Source of the DNA: Antedon mediterranea
Lineage: Eukaryota; Echinodermata; Crinoidea; Comatulida; Antedonidae
Direction: 5' to 3'
Length of the DNA stretch: 64,000 nucleotides
Assembly (NCBI RefSeq): GCF_964355755.1
Contig: NC_092674.1
Location: forward strand, 11,845,001-11,909,000
Every line of letters begins with the position of its first letter. Position 1 is the stretch's first letter. Of the stretch, positions 12,201 to 21,885 are shown piece after piece. The notes under the pieces were generated by a model. The model ran no database searches. It had not been told where the DNA came from and saw only the letters and a list, made by a program, of their open reading frames with translations. A program made the position numbers and the translations under genes.

Positions 12201-14011
12201 GAAGATCACACTTTCGAAAGACAAAGAGCAAAAATTTATAAGATTTGGAAGAAAATTTGGCACATAAAATTTGTATAAATTTGACGAAAGAGAGAAGAAA
12301 TCTAATTTTTAACTTCAACTGGCCATTTCATAATGTCACAACATCCGATAGGCTTAATTTTTATATGCATTCACATCTACATTTCATCAGCTTTCATAAT
12401 AAATTATAATCATCAAGGTCACAGTTTATTCTAAAGAGCTGTAAGATAGTCAAAGTTATGGTGTATGTGAAATTACACAACCTATGTTATTCAAGTTTTT
12501 ACGCATGATGACGTCATCAAAATGACAATTTTGACAACTCATGAGAAAGACAATTAATTGAACAATCATATACTAAAGTTTGAGCGAAAATCAGACACAA
12601 AATAACCAAGATGCGCTCTGTTGAATGTGATAACCTATGACGAAAAATAAAAAAACCTAATTTTTAAATTCAAGTGGCCATTTGATGACGTCACAACATT
12701 TTGTACGTCAAATGTGTACATTAATTCATATCTACAACTCAATGGCTCAGTGTCTATTTACGCAGCATTGCGCAATGTATAGGCGATAAAAGCACCAGAA
12801 ATAGAAAGATCCGGAAAAATGACATATTTTAAATTGTATTTATTCCCCAACAAAATCGTACTCATTGAAAAAAAAAATCAAAAATAAAGTTAGTCGATTG
12901 GCCGTTATTTAGATTAACCTCTTAAGCATGTAAAAACACTGGTATAATTAGTTTGTAAAAGCAAACATCTAATAAAAAAACATGAAAATATACTTTATTA
13001 AATGGCAAAATATTCTTTTAAAAGCACCAAGATATGTAGCAAAGGAATCCATACAATCTGATAGGATTCATACAATCTGATAGGATTCATACAATCTGAT
13101 AGGATTCATACAATCTGATAGGATTCATACAATCTGATAGGATTCATACAATCTGATAGGATTCATACAATCTGATAGGATTCATACAATCTGATAGGAT
13201 TCATACAATCTGATAGGATTCATACAATCTGATAGGATTCATACAATCTGATAGGATTCATACAATCTGATAGGATTCATACAATCTTATCCTATCAAAG
13301 GTATACTAAGAGCTATCTTTAAAAACATTAGGAATTGGCTAAACAATAACATATATTTTAAAACTGTGGTATACAAACACACATTTCAACTTAGAATATG
13401 CTAATAATTGGCTAAAGGGGTTTAAAGGTAGTAAAATACTGTAAGAGATAAGATGAATAATAATAATAATAACACTAATAATAACACTAATAATAATAAT
13501 AATAAGCTTTATTTAATCACGGATACTTAACTCAACTAAAAGTTGTTTTTTTAGTAAGATTGATTGATTGAATTTATTTGGTTCATACATAAATACATTA
13601 TAAAAAAGACGATAAACAGTACATCAAATTCAAAAGACAACACCAGAAAAGTACAACAAAACAGAAGGCTCAATGGAAAAAAAAATTGGTTTTGAGAATG
13701 CTAAAAGTAAACCGTTACTAAGTAATTATATTATTTAAGGTATACAAATAAACCAAAATTATTGGACAATAATGGCATCACTATAATAAAATGTCTAGGT
13801 ATGAATAGTATTTGGTTCATGATAATGACCTACGTAAATTTGGTATGAGAGGCTAACCATCACCGATACGTTTAGTTTGCAGGTCAAACATTTTTTGTTA
13901 TACTCTAAAACTACCCCATATTATCAAACTACATGTAAACTTACCAGCAGCAAAATATAAAGCACAGCACTGCAACATTGCGCACTTCCACGCTGACATT
14001 AGCATTGTCAT
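56..14011 (-). CDS. Gene A: WSC-repeat adhesion GPCR, 3' end outside window
   Basis: Fifteen exons can be joined by GT/AG sites with matching phase: signal peptide (13945-14011), linker, WSC, linker, WSC, linker, GAIN exons, GPS, then TM1 to TM4. The remaining exons (TM5 onward) lie left of the window; gene B shows what they should be. The product would be a plasma-membrane receptor with an extracellular WSC/Thr-Ser stalk, self-cleaved at the GPS, whose N-terminal fragment stays bound to the 7TM fragment. WSC domains are cysteine-rich modules seen in yeast stress sensors and polycystin-1 and are thought to bind glycans; the ligand here is unknown. No stop or frameshift was seen in the listed exons, so the copy looks functional. 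One junction is unresolved: the linker exon at 4940-5076 ends in phase 0 but the next GAIN exon starts in phase 1, so a small exon is probably missed. Assignment to adhesion GPCRs is firm; orthology is not assigned. Confidence 0.85.
706..808 (-). CDS. Gene A exon: TM2
   Basis: 103 nt, starting with one base that completes an Arg codon from the TM1 exon and ending in phase 0 before GTAGGC. It encodes NKLNMRYKIHINL then a hydrophobic helix, matching the intracellular loop 1 plus TM2 pattern of class B receptors. Confidence 0.88.
996..1099 (-). CDS. Gene A exon: TM1
   Basis: 104 nt between a TTTTTTAG acceptor and a GTTTGC donor. It encodes LRKDDEVINTW followed by about 20 hydrophobic residues (TM1). 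Phase 0 in and phase 2 out, consistent with the neighbouring exons. Confidence 0.88.
1316..1427 (-). CDS. Gene A exon: GPS cleavage motif and tethered agonist
   Basis: 112 nt. It encodes KWSTRGCHV and then RCFCSHLTSFSVLM, the C-terminal half of a GPCR proteolysis site. The H-L-T tripeptide is the expected self-cleavage site (between L and T), and the residues from T onward are the likely tethered agonist. All GPS cysteines and the Trp are present across this and the preceding exon, so cleavage should be competent. Confidence 0.92.
1607..1662 (-). CDS. Gene A exon: start of GPS motif
   Basis: 56 nt, phase 0 to 2. It encodes DSSEYEAKYDCVFFDLLP, supplying the first GPS cysteine and the aromatic pair after it; the following exon continues with S-K-W-S. 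Confidence 0.85.
1862..1988 (-). CDS. Gene A exon: GAIN beta-strand region
   Basis: 127 nt, phase 2 to 0, donor GTAAGA. It encodes GLASGNVLHSYLVSG followed by LSISIYREN, resembling the GAIN-B strands just before the GPS. Confidence 0.82.
2341..2425 (-). CDS. Gene A exon: GAIN region
   Basis: 85 nt, phase 1 to 2, donor GTATGT. It encodes NLAMVLMYIESGDVL. No stand-alone motif; the call rests on phase continuity with both neighbours and full conservation in gene B. Confidence 0.78.
2679..3285. repeat. 121-bp intronic tandem repeat, five units
   Basis: Five head-to-tail units of about 121 bp, each containing GCAGGTTGAGATGAGG and a GCTCTCCACATGGCTC block, fill much of the intron between two GAIN exons. 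Gene B has six units at the same place, so the array changed after the duplication or was gene-converted. Confidence 0.92.
3516..3620 (-). CDS. Gene A exon: GAIN region
   Basis: 105 nt, phase 1 to 1, donor GTTGGT. It encodes ITASWIGNATNIKEEID, then a stretch ending in V-T-V-Q-I-P-D-N-D. Exact counterpart at 48496-48600. Confidence 0.78.
4250..4351 (-). CDS. Gene A exon: N-terminal GAIN region
   Basis: 102 nt, phase 1 to 1. It encodes FSPISWIASEEPRILNLL and continues to N-E-S-K before a GTAAGA donor. A TAG just upstream in frame fixes the acceptor at 4352-4353. The upstream linker exon ends in a different phase, so an exon may be missing between 4352 and 4939. Confidence 0.72.
4940..5076 (-). 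CDS. Gene A exon: Ser/Thr-rich linker before GAIN
   Basis: 137 nt, phase 1 in, phase 0 at a strong GTAAGT donor. It encodes FVMGNSSSSLHTSSQ and a tail rich in Thr and Ile, a likely O-glycosylated stalk between the membrane-proximal WSC domain and the GAIN region. Confidence 0.75.
5315..5578 (-). CDS. Gene A exon: WSC domain 1 (membrane-proximal)
   Basis: 264 nt, a complete WSC domain in one phase 1-1 exon. It starts DYVGCY, contains the C-x3-C pair, a CIC pair and CPGKQTETCGG, and ends LQVHRTG. The eight expected cysteines are present. Nearly identical to 50338-50601. Confidence 0.93.
5916..5957 (-). CDS. Gene A exon: 14-residue linker
   Basis: 42-nt phase 1-1 microexon encoding LVESSTSLSIPYR between WSC1 and WSC2, with a CAG acceptor and GTAACG donor. 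Repeated at 50939-50980 and 57300-57341. Confidence 0.78.
8929..8973. repeat. Perfect-arm hairpin
   Basis: Inverted arms CCAAGAAAGAGTTAAATT and its near-exact complement flank a spacer of about 10 nt. The same hairpin is at 53953-53997. It could extrude as a cruciform or fold in the pre-mRNA; function unknown. Confidence 0.75.
9122..9324 (+). mobile_element. tRNA-derived SINE
   Basis: Begins GTGTGGCGCAGTG (A-box region), has a B-box-like GCGGTTTGAATCC about 50 bp later, then an unrelated body and an AT-rich (ATT)n tail. The duplicate lies at 54146-54350, so it inserted before the segmental duplication. Confidence 0.75.
9331..9412 (-). repeat. TCGG-type repeat fragment
   Basis: Contains the complement of GTTCACTATGT followed by TCGGT-type units and a GCGACTCTACAG end, matching the family at 31092-31885. 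Duplicated at 54355-54438. Confidence 0.6.
10126..10392 (-). CDS. Gene A exon: WSC domain 2
   Basis: 267 nt, phase 1-1. It begins DYVGCYHEI, has CVYYCYEHSMYYASL, a CICL pair, CSGKATETCGG and ends IHSTG before a GTACGT donor. All WSC cysteines present. Duplicated at 55147-55413 and, more diverged, at 57759-58025. Confidence 0.93.
10917..11000 (-). CDS. Gene A exon: Thr-rich linker
   Basis: 84 nt, phase 1-1, encoding GDRRSSTAFTTETPRTT and ending TYYR before GTAAAT. It joins the signal-peptide exon to WSC2, so it is the mature N-terminus. Counterparts at 55934-56017 and 59205-59288. Confidence 0.8.
11061..11220 (+). mobile_element. tRNA-derived SINE with B box
   Basis: Contains TGTGGCGCAGTG, a B box within GTGAGTTCGAATCC, and the tail CTTTACTTACGTTTACCTC found in marine-invertebrate SINEs. 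It lies about 60 bp upstream of the linker exon. Copies at 56076-56235 and 59340-59500 show it travelled with the linker exon in both duplications. Confidence 0.78.
12130..12780. repeat. Diverged tandem dimer, about 330 bp per unit
   Basis: Two related halves share a TGATGACGTCATCAAAATGA-type core, a GAGAAAGACAATT-type motif and a GTGGCCATTTGATGACGTCA-type end. Present also near 60410-61010. No coding potential seen. Confidence 0.5.
13048..13290. repeat. 19-bp minisatellite, about 12-13 units
   Basis: Near-perfect repeats of TACAATCTGATAGGATTCA. The array lies in a stretch of about 370 bp (12950-13318) that is absent from gene B (junction near 61195-61205), so it arose or was lost after duplication. 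Confidence 0.92.
13459..13685 (-). mobile_element. Short retroposon-like insertion in gene A only
   Basis: Gene B has an uninterrupted sequence here (61337-61345). The inserted about 226 bp starts with an (AAT)n tract and an AAGCTTTATTTAATCACGG motif, typical of a LINE/SINE 3' tail read on the minus strand, and ends in a poly-A run. Confidence 0.55.
13945..14011 (-). CDS. Gene A exon 1: signal peptide
   Basis: 67 nt from the ATG at 14011 to a GTAAGT donor in phase 1. It encodes MTMLMSAWKCAMLQCC followed by A-L-Y-F-A-A, a short hydrophobic core with small residues at the end, as expected for a cleavable signal peptide. The phase fits the linker exon at 10917-11000. Matched by gene B (61598-61661). 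Confidence 0.8.
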
Positions 14012-14205
14012 CGCACTGAAGAGAAAACTGTCTTAATGCAAAGACATAATCAGATAAACAATGCAAAATGAGACCAACTGAATTATGTTGCCACACTCAA
14101 GCAAAATGTTACTATGATAAATGTTAATATAACAAGTTGAAGATGCTGAAGCTCAATAACTTCCATTCTGTGCATGTGCGAAAGCTTCATTGAATTGCCA
14201 CAATA

Positions 14206-15740
14206 TCTATATATAAATTTACGTAAGGGCAAAATTCGGTAAATCGCGCCTTACTTCTAGAATGTTTACTCGATGGTATATAAAGTTGGTTCGTACTTTC
14301 GATACTGATTTTAACCACCTGATGTTACCCTGTTTACTAATTAAAATGGAGTTCGATAATTAGTTATTGACGATTAAAACGAATTTAGGTTCAACGATTT
14401 GCCCCAAATAGGGGTGTTTTCCGATCGTGGTATACACTGTCCAATGCATGTCTATCTTGAAAAATACCCGCATACAATAATACGAGGATGCTTCGCATTT
14501 TCCTATCTCCTCCTACGATAATTGTTTTTAATGGATGAAAACCGGTTGAACAGCTCGAGTACAGCATCATAATGTTGAAGACAGACCTATTTTCTTAAAA
14601 ACATACTATTTTGATAGATTTAATATACATTTATACAAATATATTGATTTCCGATGAATGGAACATTCCAATAATAACTCTTTGCTTTAACACAAGTACC
14701 ACCAGCTGTAGGTAAATTTATTGGCCCTTGGGGAATTAACCTAAAACGTATATATAGATATAGTATTGCAATAAATACGTATTAACATTTGTGGTCGCCA
14801 TTATTGAATTTACTGTGAGTGTGGGTACTGTTAGATGTATAACACAATCATGTACAAATAAACGTATTACTGTGAGTGTAGGCCCTACTGTTATATAGAA
14901 CGTACAATATACAAATAAACTGTAGTACTGACAGTTGCTTCTCAACGTTTGTATTAATTAATCATTACAAAGAATATAAACGTTGTAGTGGTACGTGTAT
15001 CGTTACATGTACTACCGTATTCTATTTCAATCGACTATGACAGTGACAGTTTTAACAATAAAATATTAAGTCGCAAATGTGTTACTGTATCAAGTGGTAT
15101 ATTATTTATAGGCCTGTGAGTAGGCCCTACTGTTATACAAAACGTACAATATACAAATAAACTGTACTACTGACAGTTGCTTCTCAACGTTTGTATTATT
15201 ATTAATCACAAAGAATATAAACGTTGTAGTGGTACGTGTATCGTTACATGTACATGCTATTTCAATGGACTATAACAGTGACAGTTTTAACAAAGTATTA
15301 AATCGCAAATGTGTTACTGTATCAAGTGGTATATTATTTATAGGCCTATCAAACATGAAAAACATATTTCGTTACTGAGTAGATAAAGAATATATTAAAA
15401 CATTGTTCTTCTTTGTACCCATATCCTTTTCCCCATCCCTCAACCCTAATGTTACACACAAAACACAAATTGGGTTTGTTTAAATGAGTCCAAATAACAA
15501 ATGTGGACTCATTTTGTGACAAGTTTCTCTTTCGGAAGTAATTCCCAGTGTGCTAATTTCAGTTTAATACATAAATCATCGTGTCTATTTATTCGTTTCT
15601 GTAAACAATAATAACTATTATCATCCTGCAGTACGTACATTAAAAAAAAACATTTTTTTACGCTGAAATTACTGTGTATTCGAGAACCATCTGTGGGCAC
15701 GACCTAGATGGTACGCGAGCGAAGCGAGCGTATCATCTAG
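14206..15740 (+). mobile_element. Non-autonomous Helitron, 1.5 kb
   Basis: Starts TCTATATATAAATTTACG and ends ATCATCTAG, preceded by a hairpin (GATGGTACGC ... GCGTATCATC). Gene B has the empty site ...CACAATA/TTTTTAAC... at 61850/61851, so the element sits exactly between A and T with no target duplication, as Helitrons do. It carries no Rep/helicase ORF and contains an internal direct duplication of about 230 bp (about 14870-15090 and 15115-15345). Confidence 0.88.
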
Positions 15741-16458
15741 TTTTTAACAATTTAACAACAAAAAAAGATTTCTGGATTTGTATTATCCTGTATAAATATA
15801 CTTATTATTGTAATTAACGTTTCACATTTTTAGTAACGGTACCTCATACTAATAATGAGGTAAAACTTAATGATTATAAACCCTTAAATACATTTTGAAA
15901 CACTTTGTTTCTCATTAATTTTCCTAGTAGTCCAGTTTTAATTTAAGACCTAAAACCAAATTGGTTCGTTTTTTAGTATTCAAAGTTCATGTATACCTCG
16001 CTTTGTTATATTTGGATCGATACATTTTTATGATAGTCTAAACTCTAAATTAGGCAGAAGGAGTAGATCATTAATAAAACGTTAACAATATGTATCCTTT
16101 TTAATTAAAGGAATTATTTTGTTATGTTTACCGCTGCCTAACAACAGTACGAGATAATAGTAGGCCTATAATACATACTGCTGATTCGTTTGCATAGATC
16201 GGGCGGTGATTGCTCTTTAATGGATTACTAGACGAACTTTCGTTTTCACGCCACGTCAGTAAAGAATAAAACATCCTATCCATTAAAACCTTATTCTGCG
16301 TACACTCGGTAATATTTGATAATTTGCAGAATATAGTTAGACTCAAGTTTAATTATTTAGTCCGTTTTCTTTGTATTCTTAGTATAAAAACCTCCAACAT
16401 ATTAAACTTAATCTAACCGTAACTACTAAAGCATGTTTCATGGATATACATGCCAGCC

Positions 16459-17401
16459 TAGTCTGGGTTCCAGACGGAGTTTTGTCTTAATATTAGTAAA
16501 AAGATAAATATTTTGGCACATATGGCGTTTCATACGTATACTACTTGATTTTGGATACTCCGTCTGGGGAAACACGCACAAGTCACGTGGTTTGACACCA
16601 AGAATTCTTGGTGCATACGATTATCCGGTTGACTAGTTTCAGCTGCATGCGATTGGCTACTCACTCGTACACCGTTTTAATATTCATATTTCAGAAGTTC
16701 AAAGATTCAACAACTAAGATGGTGCGCATGCGCTATGTTACGTTTAGACAACGTGTACTTGGTACATTGATGAAAGTTTCTGAAGGCTAGAAATGATTTT
16801 ATATGCCTAGTAGTTTGGTAAACATTTGATGGGATTTTTCCCAAGAACATGAAAACTCGTCTTGATAAGATAGGCTGCTTCTCCGCAAATCAAACATTGA
16901 ATGGATCATTTATTACGCGGAGATAATTTGATTTAATTCCCACCCAGACCCTGTCCTGTTCTGTGTAGTGTGTGGTGTAGCTTTGTTGTGTGCCGGTGGC
17001 ATGTAGGCCTACTTTATTGGCGTTTTATTTGGCAGGTCATACGTGCGAGTTGAGTAGGACCTACGAAAGAGGTCTAGGCCAATGACTAAACAATTAATAA
17101 AAAAACAACTTGGCAACACGATTTTATCAACAGTCTCGTCTCGTACATTCAGCACTGTACGTACTCGATCTTTTTCATTTTGAAACAAGATGATCATTGG
17201 TTGATTCGAAATCCATATTTACATACCGCCCGCCCCATATAGCCAAATACGGTATGATCACCTACGTCATTCTTATCGGACGTTTGCGGTCTACAAATCG
17301 ATTTCTATACGCGTTTCACAAGTCTGTATTTTCAGACAAAAATCGCGGTCGCAATAAAAACAAATAAATAAAAAAGAAAATACAGACTTGGGGCAAGTCT
17401 A
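16459..17401. mobile_element. 943-bp element with 9-bp target duplication
   Basis: Flanked on both sides by ATGCCAGCC (16450-16458 and 17402-17410), present only once at the intact site in gene B (about 62571-62579). Ends are imperfect inverted repeats: TAGTCTGGGTTCCAGAC at the left and the complement of GACTTGGGGCAAGTCTA at the right. Each end is also a small palindrome. No transposase ORF. A 9-bp duplication suggests a Mutator-like element, but the family is not identified. Confidence 0.82.
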
Positions 17402-17449
17402 ATGCCAGCCCATCTAAGATGTGAACCTCCATAATGCCTGTTACATATC

Positions 17450-17565
17450 ATATCTTTCAAATATGTTACACTTGTGATGTGATCCTGATATAAGTTTATG
17501 TAGAGTAATCTTTCAAATATGTTACACTTGTGATGTGATCCTGATATAAGTTTATGTAGAGTAAC
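17450..17565. repeat. Direct duplication of about 57 bp
   Basis: CTTTCAAATATGTTACACTT through TATGTAGAGTAA occurs twice in tandem. The same dimer is at about 62625-62735, so it predates the segmental duplication. Confidence 0.85.
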
Positions 17566-17718
17566 ATAGACTACTTTAGCGGATGGTAATCATATTATAC
17601 TTAATAGTAGGCCAATGATCATTTAAAAATGGATACCACTTAAATTTAATATTGTTATTGATTTATGTGAAAATCGCACTGAAGTCATCATCAGAATAAA
17701 TACGTACATTTCCCTTAC

Positions 17719-17990
17719 CTATACCGGTACTGTATACTTGTAACGCATCCTCTCCCCCACACGTTTCAGTTGCTTTCCCTGAACACTGGACGCTACAATT
17801 GGTGTTGTATACCTTATTCATTGATATGAACCTACATCATTTAAACAGTCGTAGAAAAAAATAAAAAACAGTGAGGCATATGACAGAATATTTTGATAGC
17901 AGTATCCAATGCACGTGTCGATATCCATCTGATCTTTGCGTATTAGATATTCAGTAAGATTTAACAAATCATAGCACCCTACATAATCCT
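17719..17990 (-). pseudogene. Decayed WSC exon 3, copy A
   Basis: Keeps the WSC acceptor, DYVGCYDLL, the C-x3-C pair and CSGKATETCGG, but has lost one base near 17825 (272 nt where 273 would keep frame) and lacks the first cysteine of the C-x-C pair (FFYDCL). It lies upstream of gene A's signal-peptide exon, so it belongs to a longer alternative 5' end or a dead neighbouring paralogue. Confidence 0.8.
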
Positions 17991-18130
17991 CTAGAAATAT
18001 GATAGATAATGGTTTGTGAAAATACATAAAGATAATCATAAACGATAGAAGAGCCAAGTGACACGTTTGAACGATGAACCTATCTATTATTTTGCTGAAA
18101 AATGTATACACATCAAAGATCAAATAATAA

Positions 18131-18248
18131 TCAAGAATTGGGTTGGAAACACAATTCTATTTTGAGAACGGAGAGGGCGGGTTTTCGAGCTCTTTGATCA
18201 AGCATCCTCTCTGTTAACACGATCACATTAAGTTGAAGACAATTTTCC
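18131..18248 (+). repeat. Split direct repeat A1
   Basis: 118 bp beginning TCAAGAATTGGGTTGG; differs from A2 at one position (CGAGCTC versus CGACCTC). Confidence 0.85.
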
Positions 18249-18639
18249 TTATTTTCCATCACCGATTTCCATCCTAACACAGCAACATTTTTACAAGTAA
18301 GTTTTCTAACAATTCGGCACCTTATGCGATGCTACTCATACTTCCACGACTGCAAATACTACAGCCCTTTCCTTTATGGAAAGTCTACCTACATATATGT
18401 ACTGTATGTGTGGTAACGTGAGTGTGTTTTAAGGTGTGTCCAGGCTACTGGTGTGATTCCAGTTTACACGAGGGCCAACTGTTCGGCCGCCATTGTGATT
18501 TACCACATGTTTTTTCCGACTTTATACGTATATATATATATATATATTTCTGTTTACTTTTATATGTTGTCCTCTCGTAGGAAAATGTTAACGACACAAA
18601 CATTACCCACACATATTATACTCTTATATTATACTGTAA

Positions 18640-19600
18640 TCCCTGTATGTCGTGCGATTAACGACTCGGACACGAATTTTATAGGTCGTGCGATAACAAC
18701 TCGCACATTTACTTTCGCCTTAGCCGAAGACAAGGCCCATATATAAATCCTCTTGTAGGAAGATATTAACGACACAGACATTACCTGCACATATACTTTT
18801 ATAATATTTCGTGCGATGAACGACTCGCACATGAATTTTATATGTCGTGCGATAACGACTCCCACATTTACTTTCGCCTTAGTCGAAGACAAGGCCCATA
18901 CATAAATCCTCTTGTAGGAAGATATTAACGACACAGACATTACCTGCACATATACTTTTATAATATGTCGTGCGATGAACGACTCGCACATGAATTTTAT
19001 ATGTCGTGCGATAACGACCCGCACATGAATTTTATATGTCGTGCGATAACGACTCGCACATGAATTTTATATGTCGTGCGATAAGACTCGCACATGATAT
19101 GTCGTGCGATAACGACTCGCACATGAATGTTATATGTCGTGCGATAACGACTCGCACATGAATGTTTATATGTCGTGCGATAAAGACTCGCACATGAATT
19201 TTATATGTCGTGCGATAACGACTCGCACATGAATTGTATATGTCGTGCGATAACGACTCGCACATGAATTTTATATGTCGTGCGATAACGACTCGCACAT
19301 GAATTTTATATGTCGTGCGATAACGACTCGCACATGAATTTTATATGTCGTGCGATAACGACTCGCACATGAATTTTATATGTCGTGCGATAACGACTCG
19401 CACATGAATGTTTATATGTCGTGCGATAACGACTCGCACATGAATGTTTATATGTCGTGCGATAAAGACTCGCACATGAATTTTATATGTCGTGCGATAA
19501 CGACTCGCACATGAATTTTATATGTCGTGCGATAACGACTCGCACATGAATTTTATATGTCGTGCGATTACGACTCGCATATTTACTTTCGCCTTAGTCA
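18640..19600. repeat. 35-bp hairpin minisatellite
   Basis: More than 20 units containing GTCGTGCGATAACGACTCGC. Each unit holds GTGCGA and TCGCAC around a 7-nt loop, so the array is a string of small hairpins. Longer units at the left add TTTCGCCTTAG and AAGGCCCATA blocks. Long open frames here are only the repeat read through. Confidence 0.9.
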
Positions 19601-20394
19601 ACGACAAGGCCCATACATAAACGATAACGACTCGCACATTACAAGGCCCATACATAAATCCTCTCGTAGGAAGATATTAACGACACAAACATTTTTTAAC
19701 AGACAGGCACTATAGTAATCGCAAACCACATTACACATTGGTATGGTATGTCGAGCGATAACAGACTAGCATTTTTTACCTTAGTATCAGATATTACTTC
19801 GAGTATCCATTTTTCCTTACGGTGTGATATATTTTACTGGGACACTGTTTATTTCCTTTATATATACACAGTATTTTAGGTCAAAGTGACGAGTTAAATT
19901 CTAGTTTTAATAATATACATTATTTTATATATTTTTTTAAAATATATACACACTTCTACTTCTAAGTAAAATATAAAAGCTAACTTTCTATATTAACGTC
20001 TACAAACGACTATGCCTAGTAATTACACAAACAAACAAACGTTTAACCTTTCCATATGTTTGGTCAAGTGAAGTTTTGAATTCAGCCTAGCTCCATTGTA
20101 CATAATATGTATAATACCTATAATAATTATATCGTACGGCAATACACACTACGTTTTGGGGTATTAACATTTTGTTGTATTGTATTCTTACATCGATTTC
20201 TGATAGGGGTTCATTGGCCAAACGGACAGCACGTAAGACAACCATAAATTGTACCAACTTAGTTTTTTTTCAACTGTTATTGATTGATGTAAATACATCT
20301 TCTATAAAACTTTTGCAAAAAAAAAAATCAAAAAAAAAAATCATAAAATATGGTTTTATCATAATACATAATGCAAATAGGTAATATTTGAATG

Positions 20395-20935
20395 TAATAT
20401 AATACACAAAAATCTAACATAGCTCTTTAATTATTAATCACATTATGCACATTTTTTCACCAGTTAATTGTATAATATAAATACATCATTTTCCTTCAAA
20501 ACATTATTAAAAAATATGTTTTTGTTAACATGTTGTTAACGTGTAAATAAAAAAAAAAAAAAAATTGTCGTTTTATCGCAAAAATACATACAAATCAAAG
20601 ATAGTTCTCTAATTATGAATCACATAATGCCCATTTTTTGTTTTCACTATTTAATTGTATACTATAAATACACAATTTTTAATAAAACACGAAAAATATG
20701 TTTTTGTTGTTATCATGGAAACGTGTAACAAAATAAAAATATGTTGGTTAATCGCAAAATTACACAAAATCTAACATAGCTCTTAATTATAAATCACATC
20801 ATGCCCATTGTTTCACCAGTTAATTTTATAATATAAATACACAATTTTAAATCAAATGTTTATTAAAAATATGTTTTTGATGCCATAGAAATATGTAATA
20901 AATAAAAATATGTTGAAACGTAAACATTATTTGCA
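20395..20935. repeat. AT-rich tandem repeat, about 180-bp unit, three units
   Basis: Three diverged units each contain AAATCTAACATAGCTCT or a variant, CACATAATGCCCATT-type and AAATATGTTTTTG blocks. The unit length is close to a nucleosome repeat. Located inside the split-repeat element. Confidence 0.75.
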
Positions 20936-21058
20936 CGATCAATTTTCTTTTTCAAACTGTCGGAATTACATGTGTTCATTGAAGAATCTGATTCTGATAA
21001 TTTTCTTTCATATTTTCTTCCATTACTGTATAGATTAAATACCTGTTGATCAAAATAA

Positions 21059-21885
21059 TCTATATATAAATTTACGTAAGGAAAAAATTCGGTAAATCGT
21101 GCGTTATTCCTAGAATGTTTACTCGATGATAAAGTTGGTTAGAATCTCGGTACTGGTTTTTACCACCTGATGTAACCCTGTTTACTAATTAAATTTAGTC
21201 AGATAATTAGTTATTAACAATTAAAACGAATTTAGGTTCAATTATTTGCCCCAAATAGGGGTGTTGGTTTAACACAAGTAGGTAAATTTATGAGCCCTTG
21301 GAGAATAAACTTAAAACTGAGATATAGCAAAACTTTGACATTATTGTAAATACGTATTAACCATTTTTGGTCGCCATTTGAATCGAAACTTTCTTAGGGT
21401 GAATGTGGTTACTGTTAGATATATAAACACAGATACAAAGAACATGTATTACTGTTACCGTGGGTATGCTCTACTGCTGGATATATAAACACATAATATA
21501 CAAATAAGAAACTGTATTACTGACAGCTGCTTCTCAACGTTTATATTAATACTTAATTATAAACAATATAAACTTCGTAGTGGTGTATCGTTACATCCTC
21601 TTCCCTATCCCTCAACCCTAATGTTATATACAAAACACAAATTGGGTTTGTTTAAATGAGTTCAAATTAAAAAGTTTCTCCTTCTTCGGAAGTAGGTCTA
21701 ATTACCATGGTGCTAATTTTAGTTGACTACATAAATCATCGTGTCTATTTATTCGTTTCTGTAAACGACAATGTTCTATAGTCCTGCGGTAGGTACATTT
21801 GAAATCGCCAGTTTTTCGTTGTTTTTTTTTTTTAACGCTGAAATTACTGTGTATTCGAGAACCATCCGTGGACACGACCATCTAG
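21059..21885 (+). mobile_element. Second non-autonomous Helitron, 3' hairpin missing
   Basis: Same 5' end (TCTATATATAAATTTACG) and internal blocks as 14206-15740, shorter by internal deletion. The end reads ACGACCATCTAG with the GC-rich hairpin deleted. Flanked by A and T. Nested inside the Ngaro-like element. Confidence 0.8.

Noticed and set aside
18629-19298. Long minus-strand open frames
   Set aside because: They are the 35-bp minisatellite read through; unit length indels change frame and no non-repeat protein is attached.
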